Below are positions 44,245-53,342 of a stretch of 64,000 nucleotides of DNA, in pieces. The stretch is from positions 837,927 through 901,926 of the forward strand of contig NZ_JAJBZM010000002.1 of NCBI RefSeq assembly GCF_020567375.1, in the 5' to 3' direction. The notes under the pieces are model-generated. The model had not been told where the DNA came from. It saw nothing but the letters and a program-made list of their open reading frames with translations, and did no database searches. How positions within the stretch are numbered: position 1 is the stretch's first letter; each line of letters starts with the position of its first letter. A program made the translations under genes and the position numbers. The DNA comes from Janibacter melonis (GTDB lineage Bacteria > Actinomycetota > Actinomycetes > Actinomycetales > Dermatophilaceae).

Positions 44245-45471
44245 CTAGACACGCACGCCGTCGCGTGCGTGGTCCGTGAGCTCGTCGTCGACGCTCGCCT
44301 CGCGCACGGCCCGCAGACCGGCCCACACGAAGGGGACGGCGGTGGCGGCGAGGACCCACAGCACGACGGTCCAGCCGCCGGTCGCGTCGTGGAGGACCCC
44401 GACGAGCAGCGGACCCGCGCCGGCGAGCAGGTAGCCGACCGGCTGGACGAAGCCGGAGACCCGGGCCGTGACGAGCGGCGAGCGCGTGCGCGCCGTGATG
44501 AGGGCGATGACGAGCGGGAAGGCGAAGCCGGACAGCCCGAGCGCGACCGCCCACACCCACGGCGTGGTCGCCGGGGCGCCGATGAGGCCGCCGTAGCCGA
44601 GGACGAGGAGCAGCCCGAGCCCGACGATCATCGGGCGCAGCCCGCGGCCGCGGGCGATGACGCCGGGCATCGTCAGCCCGCCGATGATCGTCACCGCGGC
44701 GAGCAGGGCCTGCATCGAGCCAGCAGTCGCGGCGCTGAGACCGGCGTCGCGGTAGATCTGGGGCAGCCAGCCCATCTGGATGTAGGCGTGCATCGACTGC
44801 AGCCCGAAGAGCACGGTCATCGCCAGGGCGGTGGGGGAGCGCACGACGTGCGCGCTCGGCGGGGCGTCGACGTCCGTGCCGACGACGACCCGTCGGCGCT
44901 CGGTGCGCGAGAGCCACCACCACAGGGGGACCGCGACGGCGGCGCCGACGCCCCACACCCCGAGCCCGGTGCGCCAGCCGCCGGCGGCCGCGGCGGGGGC
45001 CGCGAGGAGCGAGCCGACCGCCCCGCCGACGATGAGACCGGTGCCGTAGAGGGTCATGAGACGGACCTCGTGGCCACGATGCGACTTCACCCACGCGGGG
45101 ACGAGGACGTTGCCGACGGCCATGCCGAGCAGGGCGACCGCGGAGAGCACGAGGAAGGCTGCGGGCGCGTCGACGAGCGGGCGCAGGAGGAGCCCGACGG
45201 CGGCGAGCAGGAGGCCGATCGCGATGCCCCCGGCGGCGCCGACCCGGCGGCCCAGCCCGACGGCGAGCGCACCACCGACGCCGAAGCACAGACCCGGCAG
45301 CCCGGTGAGGGCCCCGGCCGCACCCCCGCTCATGCCCAGGCCGTCACGGATCTCGTCGAGCACCGGGCCGACGGTCGACGCGCCAGGGCGCAGGTTGAGC
45401 GCGACGAGCGCGGTCGCGACGAGCAGCACCAGGCTCGTCCCGGCCGGCCCCGGCCTGCCTCTCGTCATCAC
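44245..45471 (-). CDS. MFS transporter, CynX/NimT-like
   Basis: This 408-residue protein has twelve predicted membrane helices. The N-terminal LVATALVALNLRPGASTVGP then VLDEIRDGLGMS is typical of the CynX/NimT (cyanate/nitroimidazole) branch of the major facilitator superfamily. The GTG at 45471 has AAGG seven bases upstream; the next codon is an ATG that could also start. The substrate is unknown. Confidence 0.85.
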   Translation of the reverse strand: MMTRGRPGPAGTSLVLLVATALVALNLRPGASTVGPVLDEIRDGLGMSGGAAGALTGLPGLCFGVGGALAVGLGRRVGAAGGIAIGLLLAAVGLLLRPLVDAPAAFLVLSAVALLGMAVGNVLVPAWVKSHRGHEVRLMTLYGTGLIVGGAVGSLLAAPAAAAGGWRTGLGVWGVGAAVAVPLWWWLSRTERRRVVVGTDVDAPPSAHVVRSPTALAMTVLFGLQSMHAYIQMGWLPQIYRDAGLSAATAGSMQALLAAVTIIGGLTMPGVIARGRGLRPMIVGLGLLLVLGYGGLIGAPATTPWVWAVALGLSGFAFPLVIALITARTRSPLVTARVSGFVQPVGYLLAGAGPLLVGVLHDATGGWTVVLWVLAATAVPFVWAGLRAVREASVDDELTDHARDGVRV

Positions 45472-45589
45472 CAGCCGACCTTACGTCCGTGCACGCACGA
45501 CCACCCGACGGGCTCACCCTTCGTCGCGGGGGTCCCAGATCCTGCGGGTCACCGGAGCTCTTGGTGACCGGAGCTCCTGGTCCCGGGGC

Positions 45590-45677
45590 TACGAAACCCT
45601 GCTGGCAGCCTTTCGACGTGCGAGGACCCTGTCGAGAGGCACCTGGCACATCAAGACCCAGCCAGCAGGGTTTTGTA
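45590..45677. repeat. nested inverted repeat in a divergent intergenic region
   Basis: Outer arms TACGAAACCCTGCTGG (45590-45605) and CCAGCAGGGTTTTGTA (45662-45677) match at 15 of 16 positions. Inner arms GCCTTTCGAC (45608-45617) and GTCGAGAGGC (45631-45640) match at nine of ten. Two CGAAGGGGG words follow. The place, between the MFS and 2H genes that point away from each other, does not suit a simple terminator. Confidence 0.65.
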
Positions 45678-45754
45678 GGAGGAGGGACGAAGGGGGAGGG
45701 GCGAAGGGGGACCCAGCAGCACCTCGTCGGGCGAGGGAGAGGGATGCTGGGGGT

Positions 45755-46291
45755 GTGGCACGGCACTCCCTCGACCTGACCCTCGACCCGGTGGGCGACG
45801 CGGTCGTGCGGGGGTGCTGGGAGCGGCTGCACGCCGCGGGGCTGGCGTCGCCGCACGGCCACGCGAGCACGAGCAACCGGCCGCACGTCACCCTCGCGGC
45901 CGCGGCCGAGATGAGCGCGGACCTCGCCGCGCAGGCAGGCGCCGCGGTCGAGCCGCTGCTGCCGGTGCCCGTCGAGCTCGGGGAGCCGGCGACCTTCACC
46001 GGCCGCGCGCTCGTGCTCCACCTGCCCGTCGTCGTGCCCGAGGAGCTGCGCACCGTCGTCGCCGGGGTGCGCCGCGCAGCCCAGGACCCGCGGGTCGACG
46101 AGCCGTGGGCGCCGCACGTCACCCTCGTCGCGAGACTGGCGCTCGAGGACCTGCCCCGCGCCCTCGCCGTCGTCGAGGAGGAGCCGCCCGGGGCGGTCGT
46201 CCTCGCCGGGCTCACGTGGTGGGACCCGCAGGCCCGTACCGTCACCCGTCTCGTCGGCCCGGACGCCGGCCGCGTCGAGCACCACCCCTGA
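45755..46291 (+). CDS. 2H phosphoesterase/2'-5' RNA ligase-like protein
   Basis: This 178-residue protein has the two HxT motifs of the 2H superfamily: PHVTLAA near residue 37 and PHVTLVA near 118. Such proteins hydrolyse or form 2'-5' phosphodiester or cyclic phosphate bonds in RNA or nucleotides. The GTG at 45755 is the first good start; the longer frame upstream crosses an inverted repeat. The precise substrate is unknown. Confidence 0.8.
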   Translation: MARHSLDLTLDPVGDAVVRGCWERLHAAGLASPHGHASTSNRPHVTLAAAAEMSADLAAQAGAAVEPLLPVPVELGEPATFTGRALVLHLPVVVPEELRTVVAGVRRAAQDPRVDEPWAPHVTLVARLALEDLPRALAVVEEEPPGAVVLAGLTWWDPQARTVTRLVGPDAGRVEHHP

Positions 46292-46302
46292 GCGCCGGGG
46301 GC

Positions 46303-47274
46303 TCAGCCGCCCGCCGGGCCCCCGCCGGGGGCGCCCCCCATGCCACCACCCATGCCGCCGCCCGTCGGCTCGGTCGTCGTGTCGACGCCGACGGTCAGGG
46401 TGACCTCGTACCCCTTCGTCACGTCGCCGGTGACGTCCGCGAGCTGGCTCGCGCCGCCGTCGTCGCCGAAGACGTTGTCCGAGGTCAGGCTCAGCCGGCC
46501 GAGGTTGCCCACCGAGTCCTCGTACCCCGAGGTCGCGTAGACGGCGTCGCACGTGTCCTTGGGCAGGGCCACCTGCGAGGTCGCGATGGCGTTGCCCGCG
46601 TCGGTGATGCTCGCCTCGTCGGGGTAGACCTCGAAGTGGATGTGCGGCCACCGCCCCGAGTAGCACGCCGGGAAGATGCTCGTGAAGCTCACGCGCCCGC
46701 TGTCGTCGGCCACCTGCACCCCGCGCAGGTAGTTCTCGTCCTCGGCGCCCTCGGTGTACATCGAGTAGCGGCCCTCGCGGTCGCAGTGCCAGACGTAGAC
46801 GGCCACCCCGGCGAAGGGGGTGCCGCCCCCGGCGAGGTCCTTGAGGGAGAGGGTGAGGGTCATCGGGATCCCCTCGGCCGTCGTCGTCGAGGAGCCGAAG
46901 CTCGAGCGGATGTCCTGGCGCACGACGCCGGACTCGGCGAGGACGTCGGGGCCGTTGCTCCCGTCACCGGGGTAGGGGCCCGCGGTCTCGTCGGGGATCT
47001 CGGCGAGGTCGCCCGAGCTCGCGCTCGACGCGCTGCCGCCCGAGGTCGTGCTGCTCGCCGCCCCGCTCGTGCTGCTCGAGCTCGTGCTGCTCGAGCTCGT
47101 GCTGTCGGTGCCGGCCGCGCAGGCCGTCAGCCCGAGCACCCCGCTCGCGCCGAGGAAGGTCAGCACCCGGCGGCGCCCCAGCAGCGTGCCGATGTCGAAC
47201 TGCAGCCCCTGGTCGACGAGCTCCTCGTCCTGCCTGGGCAGCTCGCGGCCCTCGTACGTGCGCCTGTCGCTCAT
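46303..47274 (-). CDS. secreted intradiol dioxygenase-like lipoprotein
   Basis: This 323-residue protein has a cytoplasmic-looking first 35 residues, then RRRVLTFLG before a hydrophobic segment and the lipobox LTACA: a Tat-type lipoprotein signal. A Ser/Thr-rich linker of about 45 residues follows. The intradiol ring-cleavage domain shows Tyr in VYVWHCDREGRYSMY and the iron ligands Tyr/His/His in YSGRWPHIHFEVY. It ends in an odd Gly/Met tail (GGGMGGGMGG). Extracellular members of this family are poorly characterised; a catechol substrate is likely but not certain. Confidence 0.82.
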   Translation of the reverse strand: MSDRRTYEGRELPRQDEELVDQGLQFDIGTLLGRRRVLTFLGASGVLGLTACAAGTDSTSSSSTSSSSTSGAASSTTSGGSASSASSGDLAEIPDETAGPYPGDGSNGPDVLAESGVVRQDIRSSFGSSTTTAEGIPMTLTLSLKDLAGGGTPFAGVAVYVWHCDREGRYSMYTEGAEDENYLRGVQVADDSGRVSFTSIFPACYSGRWPHIHFEVYPDEASITDAGNAIATSQVALPKDTCDAVYATSGYEDSVGNLGRLSLTSDNVFGDDGGASQLADVTGDVTKGYEVTLTVGVDTTTEPTGGGMGGGMGGAPGGGPAGG

Positions 47275-47434
47275 GTCGTCCTCCGTCGTCGCGTGCGGGC
47301 CCTGGACCGGGCTGCGCTGTCGGATGACAGTCCAGGCCGCGGCCCTGTGCGCCTGCTGTGGGGCGGGTGTGGGGGCCTGCTGAGTGAGGCCAGGCGTCCT
47401 TGCAGAGCAGGACGGGTGGGAGTAGATCAGGGTC

Positions 47435-48166
47435 ATGAGCGATGCCCAGCCCAGGACCCCTGAGTCCCTGCCCCCGATCCCCGCCGACGAGCAGGCCGGC
47501 GCCCTGTCGGCGAAGCTCAACTGGCTGCGGGCGGGCGTCCTCGGCGCGAACGACGGCATCATCTCCACGGCCGGTCTCGTCATGGGTGTCGCCGGGGCGA
47601 CGACCGACACGAGCGCGCTCCTCGTCGCCGGCACCGCGGGCCTCGTCGCGGGGGCGCTGTCGATGGCCGGGGGCGAGTACGTGTCGGTGAGCAGCCAGCG
47701 CGACACCGAGATCGCCGAGCTGCGGCACGAGGCGCAGGAGATCGCCGAGGACCCCGAGGGCGAGCTGCGCCAGCTCGCCGGGATCTACGAGCGCAAGGGG
47801 ATCCCCGCCGACGTCGCCCGCGAGGTGGCGGTCGCGCTCACCGAGCGCGACGCGCTCGCCGCTCACGCCGAGTCCGAGCTCGGCATCAGCCCCGACGTGC
47901 GGGCCGACCCGTGGCAGGCCGCCGGGGCGTCCGCGGTCGCCTTCAGCCTCGGCGCCCTCGTGCCGCTGCTCGTCATGGTGCTCTCGCCGGCGGCGCACCG
48001 GGTGCTGCTCACGCTCGGCGCGGTCGTCCTCGCACTCGTCCTCACCGGCCTGACCAGCGCGACGCTCGGCGGCAGCGGGCGTGCCCGCCCGATCGCCCGC
48101 AACGTCGTCGTCGGTCTGCTCGGGATGGGTCTGACCTATCTCGTCGGCACCGTCGTCGGCGGCTGA
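47435..48166 (+). CDS. VIT1/CCC1-family ion transporter
   Basis: This 243-residue membrane protein of the VIT1/CCC1 (iron/manganese) family has LRAGVLGANDGIISTAGLVM in the first helix and SMAGGEYVSVSSQRDTEIAE, with the metal-binding Gly-Glu motif, near residues 85-104. Three C-terminal helices complete the fold. It probably moves Fe(II) or Mn(II) across the membrane. Its 3' end overlaps the convergent gene by 31 bases. Confidence 0.9.
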   Translation: MSDAQPRTPESLPPIPADEQAGALSAKLNWLRAGVLGANDGIISTAGLVMGVAGATTDTSALLVAGTAGLVAGALSMAGGEYVSVSSQRDTEIAELRHEAQEIAEDPEGELRQLAGIYERKGIPADVAREVAVALTERDALAAHAESELGISPDVRADPWQAAGASAVAFSLGALVPLLVMVLSPAAHRVLLTLGAVVLALVLTGLTSATLGGSGRARPIARNVVVGLLGMGLTYLVGTVVGG

Positions 48167-48567
48167 GGCGGCGGGCTCGGCCACGGGGCCCGCCCCTGCT
48201 GCAGCACCTGCGCGATCTCGCTGATCGCGCGCCCGCTGCGTGCCCAGTCGCCGGCCTCGGTGTCCCACACGGGGGTCCAGCCCTCGCGCACCTCGACGCG
48301 CCACTGCCGCCCGAGCAGCACGCGCCCGAGGACGACGAAGGGGACGAGGAGCAGCAGGAGGAGCAGCTCGACCGCGACGAGCAGCGCGGTGATCAGCACG
48401 GGGACGAAGAGCACGAGCAGGACCAGACCGATGATCATGCTGATGGGGTCGTCACCGAGGCCGGTGCTCGACGGGACCTCGGGACCCATGACGCGGGTCC
48501 GACGGCGCCACGGCACCCACCGCCGGGAGACCCGCCACGTGCGTCCCTGAGGGTCGACGACCTTCAC
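48136..48567 (-). CDS. hypothetical protein with hydrophobic central helices
   Basis: This 143-residue protein is not recognised. A basic N-terminus (RRWVPWRRRTR) precedes a strongly hydrophobic stretch of about 45 residues at positions 43-85, enough for two helices, then a polar tail ending in a Pro-rich segment. The GTG start overlaps the upstream stop as GTGA, tying it to the 507-residue protein. Only codon bias and this coupling argue that it is real. Confidence 0.55.
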   Translation of the reverse strand: MKVVDPQGRTWRVSRRWVPWRRRTRVMGPEVPSSTGLGDDPISMIIGLVLLVLFVPVLITALLVAVELLLLLLLVPFVVLGRVLLGRQWRVEVREGWTPVWDTEAGDWARSGRAISEIAQVLQQGRAPWPSPPPQPPTTVPTR

Positions 48568-50087
48568 CCGCGGCCCGACCCGCCCCGGCCCACCTTCGCC
48601 CGCAGCCGTGACGGCAGCCCGGCCGCCGCGGCCACCCCGAGGGCCGAGCGTGGCTCGTAGCCCACGCGCCACAGCCCGCCGTGGGCGGCGCCGTCGGAGA
48701 AGAGCTCCTCGGGGTGGGCCCGCACCACCTGCGGCGCCATGAGGTCGTGGACGAGGAGCGCTGCCATGAGCGGCCGGACGGTCTCGGGCTCGAAGACCTC
48801 GATCCCGAAGCGGTGCGCGCCCGCGTACGCCGCGCCGAGCACGGGGTTCTTCACCACCGAGCGGGTCCACGTCGCGGGCGCGACGTTGAAGGACACCCGG
48901 TGCCCGCCCGCCTCGGCCGCGACCCCGCGCCAGCGCTGCAGCCTCTTCGCGACGGCGTAGTTCGGGCCCTGCTGGGGCACGAGGACGTCGGCGATGCCCG
49001 GCTCGCCGTCGGACGAGCCCGCGTACGCCGGCGCGAAGAGAGCCCCGCGGGCGAGCGCCCGGGCCGGGGCCTGCACCCCGCGCAGCGCGAGACCGCGGGC
49101 GTCCCACCGGCGCCGCGCGTCGGCGACCACCTCGGGCGGGACGACGAAGGTGTCGGTCGGTGTCGCGAGCCAGGCGAGCGCGGTCTGCGGCTCCTGCTCG
49201 AGCAGCGCGGTCATGAGCAGGTCGCTCGCCGCGCTCACGCGCACGTGGACCCCGCTGTCGGCGTAGGCGTGCATCCCGACGACGAAGGGGTCGTCGCCGC
49301 GCGCCCGGCGCACCCAGTCGAGCACCTCGAGGGGCTGGTGCACGACGTCGGCACCCGCGTCGCCGTGCTCGTCGACGGGGAAGCGCAGGGTGCCGGCCAG
49401 ACCCGCCGCGAGCCCGCGCTTGTAGCGCCACGCGCGGGAGCGCGGCAGGTCGATCGCGTGCACCTCGACCCCCCACGACAGCAGCGGCTCGAGCGGGCCC
49501 ATCTCGGCACCTGCGCCGACGAGGAGCACCCGCCGACCCGGCAGCGTGAGCCACTCGGGGTGCGCGACGACCTCGCGCACGGCGTCACCGACGCTCGGCT
49601 CGACGACCCCCTCCTCGACCCAGCGCTCCACCTGCGCGAGGAGCGCGGTGCCGCTCAGGTCGCGTCCGCGCAGCGGCACCCGCAGCTCGCGGACCGCCTC
49701 TCCGGTGCCGGTGACCGACTCGGTGGCGAAGGGGGTCAGGCTCACCCCTTCGTGCCCGGTCCCGTCGGTCGATGTGCCGAGGTCGACGTCCTCGAGCGGG
49801 GTCTCGCACCCGTCCTCGCCGACGAGGACGAGACGGCGGCGCATCGAGGCCAGGCCGTCACGCGCGATCTGGCGGGCCGCGAGCGACGAGGCGGCCGAGG
49901 CCGCGGTGATGTCGTGCACGTGCGTGAGGTATCCCTTGCGCCAGTCCGGCGTCGCCTCGATGCGCCGGGCGAGCGCGGCGTCGACCCCGGCGACGGAGTC
50001 GGCGAGGATCCCCCGGGTCGTCGCCGTCGTCGGCCGCTCGTCGCCGACGGCGGGGAAGTGGATGCCGGCACTCGTGCTCGCGCTCAT
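48564..50087 (-). CDS. 507-residue protein with a Rossmann-like motif, function unknown
   Basis: This large, apparently soluble protein is not one I can name. A glycine-rich RVLLVGAGAEMGPLEPLLSWG (about residues 220-240) followed by VHAIDLPRSRAW looks like a nucleotide- or SAM-binding fold with an acidic residue after strand 2. Other well-formed segments include VVGMHAYADSG, VPQQGPNYAVAKRLQRWRG and VVKNPVLGAAYAGAHRFG. The ATG at 50087 (MSAST) is chosen with GAGG nine bases upstream. It is coupled to the small membrane protein gene at 48136-48567. Confidence 0.65.
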   Translation of the reverse strand: MSASTSAGIHFPAVGDERPTTATTRGILADSVAGVDAALARRIEATPDWRKGYLTHVHDITAASAASSLAARQIARDGLASMRRRLVLVGEDGCETPLEDVDLGTSTDGTGHEGVSLTPFATESVTGTGEAVRELRVPLRGRDLSGTALLAQVERWVEEGVVEPSVGDAVREVVAHPEWLTLPGRRVLLVGAGAEMGPLEPLLSWGVEVHAIDLPRSRAWRYKRGLAAGLAGTLRFPVDEHGDAGADVVHQPLEVLDWVRRARGDDPFVVGMHAYADSGVHVRVSAASDLLMTALLEQEPQTALAWLATPTDTFVVPPEVVADARRRWDARGLALRGVQAPARALARGALFAPAYAGSSDGEPGIADVLVPQQGPNYAVAKRLQRWRGVAAEAGGHRVSFNVAPATWTRSVVKNPVLGAAYAGAHRFGIEVFEPETVRPLMAALLVHDLMAPQVVRAHPEELFSDGAAHGGLWRVGYEPRSALGVAAAAGLPSRLRAKVGRGGSGRG

Positions 50088-50153
50088 GGGCGTCATCCTC
50101 ACCTCCGCGTCGTGGGGCGGCAAGGGCGGGGAGCGCTTCGTAGACTCACCGGC

Positions 50154-50810
<657 letters not shown>

Positions 50811-50817
50811 CCCCGGG

Positions 50818-51159
50818 GTGGACGACGTCGTCGCCGAGCGCGTCCTGCGCGCCGTCGAGCTCGTCCCGCCGGGCCGGGTCGTCAGCTACGGAGACCTCGG
50901 CGAGCTCGTCGGGCGCGGCCCGCGGCTCGTCGGCCGGGTCATGAGCACGTACGGCAGCGATGTCGCGTGGTGGCGGGTGGTCAACGCCTCCGGCGAGCAC
51001 GTCCCGCACCTGCGGGCGGCAGCCTTCGAGCGGTGGGCCGACGAGGGGATCGCCGTCAAGCCCAACGGCCGCGGCTGCCGCATCGCCGACTACCGCGCCG
51101 ATCTCGAGGCGCTCGCGAGCGCCCACGCCGCGGCCTGCGCCGATCTCCCCCCGATCTGA
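50818..51159 (+). CDS. alkyltransferase-like (ATL) DNA-repair protein of the MGMT family
   Basis: This 113-residue protein has the DNA-binding fold of O6-alkylguanine-DNA alkyltransferase, with PPGRVVSYGDLGELVGRGPR then LVGRVM (helix-turn-helix with Arg finger). The catalytic Cys motif PCHRV is replaced by AWWRVVNASGE. It therefore cannot transfer the alkyl group and should bind damaged DNA and signal for nucleotide excision repair, as ATL proteins do. The start is the GTG at 50818. Confidence 0.85.
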   Translation: MDDVVAERVLRAVELVPPGRVVSYGDLGELVGRGPRLVGRVMSTYGSDVAWWRVVNASGEHVPHLRAAAFERWADEGIAVKPNGRGCRIADYRADLEALASAHAAACADLPPI

Positions 51160-51200
51160 CCCCTTCGCGCTCCCGCCCCTCGCCCCCTTCGCGCTCCCGC

Positions 51201-51308
51201 GAGGTATGGAGATCGGTCGGGATCCCCCGGGGGTCGCCGACCGATCTCCATACCTCGGCGAAGGGGGAGGACCTCGGCGAAGGGGGAGGACCTCGGCGAA
51301 GGGGGAGC
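51201..51308. repeat. palindrome plus tandem satellite element, copy 2, between convergent genes
   Basis: Perfect 20-base arms, GAGGTATGGAGATCGGTCGG (51201-51220) and its complement (51237-51256), are followed by three 19-base units (51252-51270, 51271-51289, 51290-51308) with the core ACCTCGGCGAAGGGGG. Both the arm ends (GAGGTATGG...GATCGG) and the satellite core match the element at 5279-5402 in reverse order. It again lies between convergent genes. Confidence 0.85.
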
Positions 51309-51312
51309 GGCC

Positions 51313-51801
51313 TCAGCTCTCGGCGGCGTCGAGCTCGGCGGCGAGCTCGGCCCAGCGCACGCTCAGGGCGTTGAGCTCGGCCATGATCTCCTCCTTGCGC
51401 CGGGGCGCGTGGGCGAAGAGGGCCTCGTCGAGGGGCGTGATGCACTCACGGCTGCGCGCGAGCTCGGCCTCGCCGAGCGCGGTGATCTGCACGACCTTGC
51501 GCCGGGCGTCGATCGGCGAGCGGGTGCGCACGATGAGCGAGCGGCGCTCGAGCCGGCGGGCGACGTCGACCATCGTCGAGGCGTCGAGAGCCGCCGCCGA
51601 GCCCACCGACGCCTGGTCGGAGCCGTCGTGCTCGTCGAGCACCGCGAGCACGGCGAACTGCGGCCCGGTGAGGCCGGTGTCGACCATGCGCGACCACGCC
51701 GCGGTGTAGCTCTGGTAGAGCTTGCGGATGACGAAACCGGGGGCGTCGCCCAGCCGGTCGGGCGTCTGCGCCCGTCGTACGTCGGTGCTGCCCCTGCTCA
51801 C
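51313..51801 (-). CDS. MarR-family regulator, probable repressor of the nicotinate cluster
   Basis: This 162-residue winged-helix regulator has a DNA-binding region centred on GSAAALDASTMVDVARRLER (about residues 77-96) and the wing IVRTRSPIDARRKVVQIT. It is the last gene of the nicotinate operon, 13 bases after the deformylase stop. In Pseudomonas putida the MarR protein NicR represses a nic cluster, so a like role is expected here. The candidate operator is CAACTAGTGCGT in the two divergent promoters. Start GTG at 51801. Confidence 0.82.
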   Translation of the reverse strand: MSRGSTDVRRAQTPDRLGDAPGFVIRKLYQSYTAAWSRMVDTGLTGPQFAVLAVLDEHDGSDQASVGSAAALDASTMVDVARRLERRSLIVRTRSPIDARRKVVQITALGEAELARSRECITPLDEALFAHAPRRKEEIMAELNALSVRWAELAAELDAAES

Positions 51802-51814
51802 CCGGTCCCTCTCG

Positions 51815-52669
51815 TCACGCGCCGTCGACGGCGTCGAGCGCCTCCGACAGGACCTGGTCGGCCCCCTGCGCATTGTCCCAGAAGACCATGTGACCGGCCT
51901 GCGGGACGACGTGCACGGACGCGTGCGGGTTCGCCGCCTCGACCTCGGCCATGGCCTCCTCGGGCACGACCGGGCTGTCGGCGCCGCGGACGAAGGCGAC
52001 CGGTGCGGGCACCTGCGGCCACCACGAGAAGAAGTCCTCGCTCTCGAAGCCGTCGTGCGTCGCGCCGATGGCCTCCGGGTCGCAGGAGCCCAGCCAGCGC
52101 GCCCGGATCTCCTGCTCGCGGCGCGGCCAGCTCGGCCACGACGCCGCGACCTCGTCGGCGTCGGTGCCGCGCAGGGCCTGCTCGACCTGGCCCATGAAGG
52201 CGGCGCGGGTCGTCGGGTACGGGGCGCGTCCGGGGCCGGACAGGGGCGGGTCGACGGCGACGACGCCGCCGTGGGCGACCCTGCCGCGGGCCGCGACGAG
52301 GGTGACGATGCGGGCGCCCATCGAGTGGCCGACGAGCACGGCGCCCTCGCCGGGCACGAGGGTCTCGACCACCCCTTCGAGGTCCTGCGCGTAGTCGGTC
52401 ATCGTGTAGCCGCCGCCGGACTGCGACAGCCCGCGGCCGCGCACGTCGGTGACGAGGACGCGCCGGGTCGCGCACAGGTCGCGGGCGACGAGGTCCATGC
52501 CGATCGCGGGCATCGAGATGCCCGGCACGAGGACGACGGGCGCGAGCGTGGAGCCGGCCGGGCCCGGGTAGTCCAGGACGTGCAGGCCCACCTCGCCCTC
52601 CACCCAGCGGCTGGTCGCGCCGGTCCCGGGGAGGTCGGCGAGGGCGGTGAGGGTGACGGTGCGGGTCAT
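51815..52669 (-). CDS. nicD: N-formylmaleamate deformylase-like alpha/beta hydrolase
   Basis: This 284-residue alpha/beta hydrolase has the nucleophile Ser116 in VLVGHSMGARIV, the oxyanion region VVLVPGISMP and the catalytic His260 in AGHMVFWDN. Its position between the maleamate amidase and the MarR regulator, with all other steps of the pathway present, points to NicD, which removes formate from N-formylmaleamate. GGAG lies eight bases before the ATG, which overlaps the upstream stop. Family alone would only say hydrolase; the assignment rests on context. Confidence 0.78.
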   Translation of the reverse strand: MTRTVTLTALADLPGTGATSRWVEGEVGLHVLDYPGPAGSTLAPVVLVPGISMPAIGMDLVARDLCATRRVLVTDVRGRGLSQSGGGYTMTDYAQDLEGVVETLVPGEGAVLVGHSMGARIVTLVAARGRVAHGGVVAVDPPLSGPGRAPYPTTRAAFMGQVEQALRGTDADEVAASWPSWPRREQEIRARWLGSCDPEAIGATHDGFESEDFFSWWPQVPAPVAFVRGADSPVVPEEAMAEVEAANPHASVHVVPQAGHMVFWDNAQGADQVLSEALDAVDGA

Positions 52670-53340
52670 GCGGGTGCTCCTTGCCCGGGCGTGCCGGAGA
52701 GGTAGTCCAGGGCGTCGTCGAGGTCGACGACGTCGCCGTACTTGGCCTGGATGTCGAAGAGGCTGGCGTCGTGCGGGCCCTGGGCGCGGTCGCCGACGGC
52801 CTGCCGCGGGACGAGGACCGAGAAGCCGTCCTGGACGGCGTCGACGGCGGAGGCGCGCACGCACCCGCTCGTCGTCGCGCCCGTGAGGACGACGGTGTCG
52901 CAGCCCGCCGAGCGCAGCAGCGCGGCGAGCGTCGTGCCGTGGAAGCCCGAGGCGCCCTTCTTGTCGACGACGACGTCGCGCTCGGGGTCGACGCTCAGGC
53001 GCGGGTCGATGTCGACGGCCTCGCTGCCCTCGAGCATCGCGCGCATGCCGGCCGCCTTCGTCAGCCAGGCGATCGCGCCGGGGCGCACCTCGGCCGGGCT
53101 GTAGACGATCCGGGTCCAGATGACGGGGTGGCCCTGGCGGTGGGCGACGTCGACGAGCCGCTGCGTGGCGGCGACGACGTCGGTGAGGTCGGCGCCGGCG
53201 TCGAAGCCGGGCTCGGTGAAGCCGCGCGTGAGGTCGATGACGACGAGCGCGGGGCGCGGGCCCCGCACGACGCTGCCGCCCCAGCCGGCGCGGTCGTACG
53301 TCGCGAGGGTCGACGCGTCGTGGACGTCCTGCTCGCCCAT
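52666..53340 (-). CDS. nicF: maleamate amidohydrolase-like cysteine hydrolase (isochorismatase family)
   Basis: This 224-residue cysteine amidase has the isochorismatase-fold triad: Asp36 in ALVVIDLTRGF, Lys127 or 128 in VVVDKKGASGF, and nucleophile Cys160 in TGATTSGCVRASAVD. This arrangement fits N-carbamoylsarcosine/maleamate amidases. It should convert maleamate to maleate and ammonia. The ATG at 53340 is preferred because GGAGGGG lies six bases upstream; an ATG six bases earlier would overlap the coxG stop. Its own stop overlaps nicD. Confidence 0.82.
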   Translation of the reverse strand: MGEQDVHDASTLATYDRAGWGGSVVRGPRPALVVIDLTRGFTEPGFDAGADLTDVVAATQRLVDVAHRQGHPVIWTRIVYSPAEVRPGAIAWLTKAAGMRAMLEGSEAVDIDPRLSVDPERDVVVDKKGASGFHGTTLAALLRSAGCDTVVLTGATTSGCVRASAVDAVQDGFSVLVPRQAVGDRAQGPHDASLFDIQAKYGDVVDLDDALDYLSGTPGQGAPA

Positions 53341-53342
53341 GC

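Noticed and set aside
45489..45779. Possible 96-residue protein in the MFS/2H gap
   Set aside because: Most of it is encoded by the nested inverted repeat, and it runs out of frame into the 2H gene.
50818..51159. Active O6-methylguanine-DNA methyltransferase
   Set aside because: The acceptor cysteine motif is missing (AWWRVV in its place), so an alkyltransferase-like, non-catalytic role is more likely.
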